Assembly: GCF_015350805.1 (NCBI RefSeq)
Contig: NZ_JADKSG010000002.1
Span: forward strand, 124,001-188,000
Origin: Herbiconiux sp. VKM Ac-1786
Lineage (GTDB): Bacteria; Actinomycetota; Actinomycetes; Actinomycetales; Microbacteriaceae
Reading direction: 5' to 3'
Length of the DNA: 64,000 nt
Under the pieces are notes generated by a model. It worked only from the letters and a program-made list of their open reading frames with translations, ran no database searches and was not told where the DNA came from. The position numbers were made by a program, and so were the translations under genes. Position 1 is the stretch's first letter. Each line of letters starts with the position of its first letter. Positions 61,559 to 64,000 of this stretch are shown piece after piece.

Positions 61559-62878
61559 CTACTCGGTCGGGCAGAGCGTCAGCGAGTCGAGCGCGCTGCC
61601 GAGACTGGCCGTGCCGCCGAGGATGACGACCTTCGACGGCACGAGCCGCCCGATCGTCGACGCCGTCGCCGCCGAGACGCAGTTCTGCTCGGTGATGGCC
61701 AGCGGATCGTCATGCGCGCCCGCGGCGGCACCGCCGCTGAGGGCGTCGGGGAACGTGCTCCCGCTGGCGAGGTACAGCGTGTCGACTCCGGGCTTGAACG
61801 TGGCCTTATTCAGCCGGGCATTGACCTCGAAGCGGTCGGCGCCTCCGACCCGAGTCGTCGGATAGGACGCCGCCAGGTCGGTCTCGAGAGACGCGTTGAC
61901 GGCGGCGGGCCCCCCGATGATCGTCGTCGCCTTCGGGCCCAGCCTGAACAGCGTCAGCCTCTCCGCAGGACCCAGGGACGTCGCGCCCCCGTTGACGAGC
62001 AGCACGGGCGAGTTCCCGAGCGCGGCCGCCGGCGAGGCCCCGAGAGCGTCGGGGAAGTTGTTGCCCGTCGCCACGAAGACCCCGTCGGGGTTGGGGATAC
62101 CGTATTGACTGGTCGTCAGATTGCGGGACACCTCGAAGCGGTCGGCGCCGCCGATGCGGGTGACGGTGGTGGCGGTGCCGAGCGCCATCGCGACCTCGTC
62201 CATGACGGTCGTCGACACGGCACGTGGACCGCCGAGGATGATCACGTTGCCCGGCGCGAGACGCTTGAGCTCATCGAGGACCTCGATGGTGATGTGGGCT
62301 GAGGGTGTGAGGAGGAGAGGGGCGTCCAGCCGGCCCGCGACCGAGGCGGCGCTCAATGCGTCCGGGAACTTCTCTCCACTGGCGAGGTACACGCGGTCGA
62401 CCTTCGTGAAGCTGGCCTTCGACACGAGGGCGCTCTGCTCGAAACGATCCTTCCCTCCGATGCGCGAGACGACCGGAGCCGGACGGACCGTGACCGTGCA
62501 GGTGCTCGCGCTGGTCGTGCCGTTGCCATCATCGTCCACCGTTGCCTTGACGGTGAAGGTCAGCGTCTGGACCGTTGTCGGCGTGCCGTAGATGTAGGCC
62601 CGGTGCGAGTCGTTGTAGACGTGCAGACCGTCCGGCAGGGCCCCTTCGACGGTGGCCGTCAGCTCGACGGGTGCGGGGACCGGCGGGATCACGTCTTCGG
62701 CAGAGATGGGGAACCCGACGGCTGCGAGAGCCTGGGGACAGGTCGGATTGGGCATGGCCGCGGCACGAGCCGATTCCGGAACCGCGAGCACGAGCGACGC
62801 TCCCAAGATCGCCGCGACGGCGAGACCGCCAGGGGCGACCCGCCGCCCGGTCGACCGCGCGGAGGAGTGAATAGGCAT
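61559..62878 (-). CDS. Cell-wall-binding repeat 2 protein with Ig-like domain
   Basis: A 439-residue exported protein: signal-like LAVAAILGASLVLAVPESARA, an Ig-like/putative Ig domain (about 45-130, HVYNDSHRAYIYGTPTTVQT-like strand pattern), then three CWB2 repeats starting with RIGGKDRFEQSALVSK near 138, RIGGADRFEVSRNL near 237 and RVGGADRFEVNARL near 341. It sits 269 bases from a second CWB2 gene of the same strand to which its repeats are closely related, so they arose by duplication. Confidence 0.9.
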   Translation of the reverse strand: MPIHSSARSTGRRVAPGGLAVAAILGASLVLAVPESARAAAMPNPTCPQALAAVGFPISAEDVIPPVPAPVELTATVEGALPDGLHVYNDSHRAYIYGTPTTVQTLTFTVKATVDDDGNGTTSASTCTVTVRPAPVVSRIGGKDRFEQSALVSKASFTKVDRVYLASGEKFPDALSAASVAGRLDAPLLLTPSAHITIEVLDELKRLAPGNVIILGGPRAVSTTVMDEVAMALGTATTVTRIGGADRFEVSRNLTTSQYGIPNPDGVFVATGNNFPDALGASPAAALGNSPVLLVNGGATSLGPAERLTLFRLGPKATTIIGGPAAVNASLETDLAASYPTTRVGGADRFEVNARLNKATFKPGVDTLYLASGSTFPDALSGGAAAGAHDDPLAITEQNCVSAATASTIGRLVPSKVVILGGTASLGSALDSLTLCPTE

Positions 62879-63146
62879 GGGATTCGGCTTTCATCTGGGG
62901 CGGCTAATTGAAGGTGCGAATTCTGCGGCTTCGCGCGACCGGTTGGACCGGCGACTGCGGCTAGTGCGGTGACTGAATCGATAGCGCAGGTCTATTGGCC
63001 CCCGACAAGTCAGGTCCACATGATGGTGCGGTGGTGATCGGGAAGAGGCGGTCGTGTGTGAGTAGGTCGAGGTGATCGTGTCTGAAGACCTGGGGACAGG
63101 TGCAGCGGGGCTCCCTGGTGGGAGCCCCGCCAGTGGTGCGAGAGAG

Positions 63147-64000
63147 TTACTCCGCGGGGCAGATGGAGAGGCTGTCGAGTGCCGTGCCCAGGCTGGCCGT
63201 GCCGCCCAGGATGACGACCTTTGACGGGACGAGGCGGCCGATGCTGAAGGCCGTGGCGCCCGAGACGCAGGTGGTCTCGGTGATCGCGAGCGGGTTGCCC
63301 TGGACGCCGGCCGCCGCGCCGCCGCTGAGGGCGTCGGGGAAGTTCGCACCGCTGGCGAGGTAGAGGGTGTCGACACCCGGCTTGAAGGCGGCCGCGTTGA
63401 GGCCCGCGTTGACTTCGAAGCGGTCGCCGCCGCCGAAGCGGGTCGTCGTGTACGACTTCGCCAGGTCGGCTTCGAGGGCAGCGCTGACGGCGAGGGGCCC
63501 GCCGACCACCGCTGCGGCTTTCACACCGAGCGAGGTCAGAGTCGACTTCTCCGGAGCGGTCAGCGCCGTCGCTTCGCCATTGACGAGCAACACGGGCGCG
63601 TCGGCGAGTGCGGCCGCCGGCGAAGCACCCAGCGCATCGGGGAAATTGGTGCCTGTCGCGACAACCAGGCTGTCGGAGGCCGGGATGCCGAAGGTGCGGT
63701 CGCCGATCAGCTTGCGCGAGACCTCGAAGCGGTCCGCTCCGCCGATGCGGGTGATCGTGGACGAGGTGCCGAGGGCCGCCCCGAGCTGGTCGACGACGGC
63801 CGGTGCGACGGCGAGCGGACCGCCCACGACGACGACGTCCTTCGGCGCGAGGCGCTTCAGTTCGGCGACGACCTCGTCGGTGACACGGGCCGAGGTGGTG
63901 AGCAGGAGCGGCGCCGAGTGGTCAGCGGCGACCGAGGCGGCGCTGAGGGCATCCGGGAACTTCTCGCCGCTCGCCAGGTAGACCGTGTCGGCCGTGGCGA
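63147..64000 (-). CDS. CWB2 protein, 5' end beyond the window
   Basis: The C-terminal part of a third CWB2 protein (about 284 residues visible). Repeats like RIGGADRFEVSRKL and RFGGGDRFEVNAGL and the segment ATVYLASGEKFPDALSAAS are nearly the same as in the 61559 gene. The gene runs off the right-hand end, so its start and signal peptide are not seen. It ends at TAA/TGA near 63147 before a 268-base gap in which I find no gene. Confidence 0.88.
   Translation of the reverse strand, partial: ATADTVYLASGEKFPDALSAASVAADHSAPLLLTTSARVTDEVVAELKRLAPKDVVVVGGPLAVAPAVVDQLGAALGTSSTITRIGGADRFEVSRKLIGDRTFGIPASDSLVVATGTNFPDALGASPAAALADAPVLLVNGEATALTAPEKSTLTSLGVKAAAVVGGPLAVSAALEADLAKSYTTTRFGGGDRFEVNAGLNAAAFKPGVDTLYLASGANFPDALSGGAAAGVQGNPLAITETTCVSGATAFSIGRLVPSKVVILGGTASLGTALDSLSICPAE

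Noticed and set aside
1-64000. tRNA, rRNA, transposase, integrase or prophage genes
   Set aside because: I looked for typical motifs and protein families and recognised none; absence was judged by eye only.

Overview
This is a high-GC actinobacterial chromosome segment, most likely from a Microbacteriaceae relative. The evidence is strong G/C bias at third codon positions, many GTG starts, genes that begin 6-8 bases after a TANNNT box (leaderless transcripts), CWB2 cell-wall-binding proteins, a class I fructose-bisphosphate aldolase, and a recurring GGATGC/GCATCC word. Species cannot be assigned from sequence alone. No rRNA, tRNA, CRISPR array, transposase or integrase was recognised.

Bases 1 to about 12 kb form a lower-GC defence island: a divergent Vsr endonuclease and C5-cytosine methyltransferase, then a tightly overlapping five-gene operon (2342-11972). 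It encodes two proteins I do not recognise, a NERD-nuclease/superfamily 1 helicase fusion, a DrmA-type helicase and a DrmB-type DUF1998 protein. This is a DISARM-like core with a cytosine methylase but no visible DrmC phospholipase-D protein, and it is the best candidate here for an undescribed defence arrangement. A broken helicase fragment (11965-12808) and an HNH nuclease follow.

From 13.7 to 20 kb lies accessory sequence of intermediate GC: a DUF6994-like protein, an endonuclease/exonuclease/phosphatase-fold enzyme, a TRAFAC-type GTPase with a small overlapping partner, a zinc-ribbon membrane protein, and a small secreted/lipoprotein/membrane cluster. At 20-27 kb are a 2030-residue DUF4011 helicase with a C-terminal nuclease-like domain and a Fic/VbhA-like toxin-antitoxin pair whose toxin is frameshifted.

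From 27 kb on the window looks like host chromosome: a MarR/LLM flavin oxidoreductase/F420-reductase-like locus; a kinase-like, NYN and DUF4407 locus whose first and third genes share a near-identical promoter; fda; ctaG (which seems to start at ACG); two Lrp regulators; and a spermidine/putrescine-type ABC transporter operon with a C-N hydrolase, an RraA-like protein and a BKACE enzyme. These are followed by PadR and UbiB genes, an alpha/beta-hydrolase/gluconate-dehydrogenase-subunit-3 fusion with its GMC oxidoreductase, LuxR, an ABC-F ATPase, a SulP transporter and three CWB2 genes, the last running off the window end.

Several genes differ from an intact reading frame by one base (fic, NYN, the permease fusion, epoxide hydrolase, ctaG start). 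They are either real decay and fusion events or sequencing errors; reads would tell.
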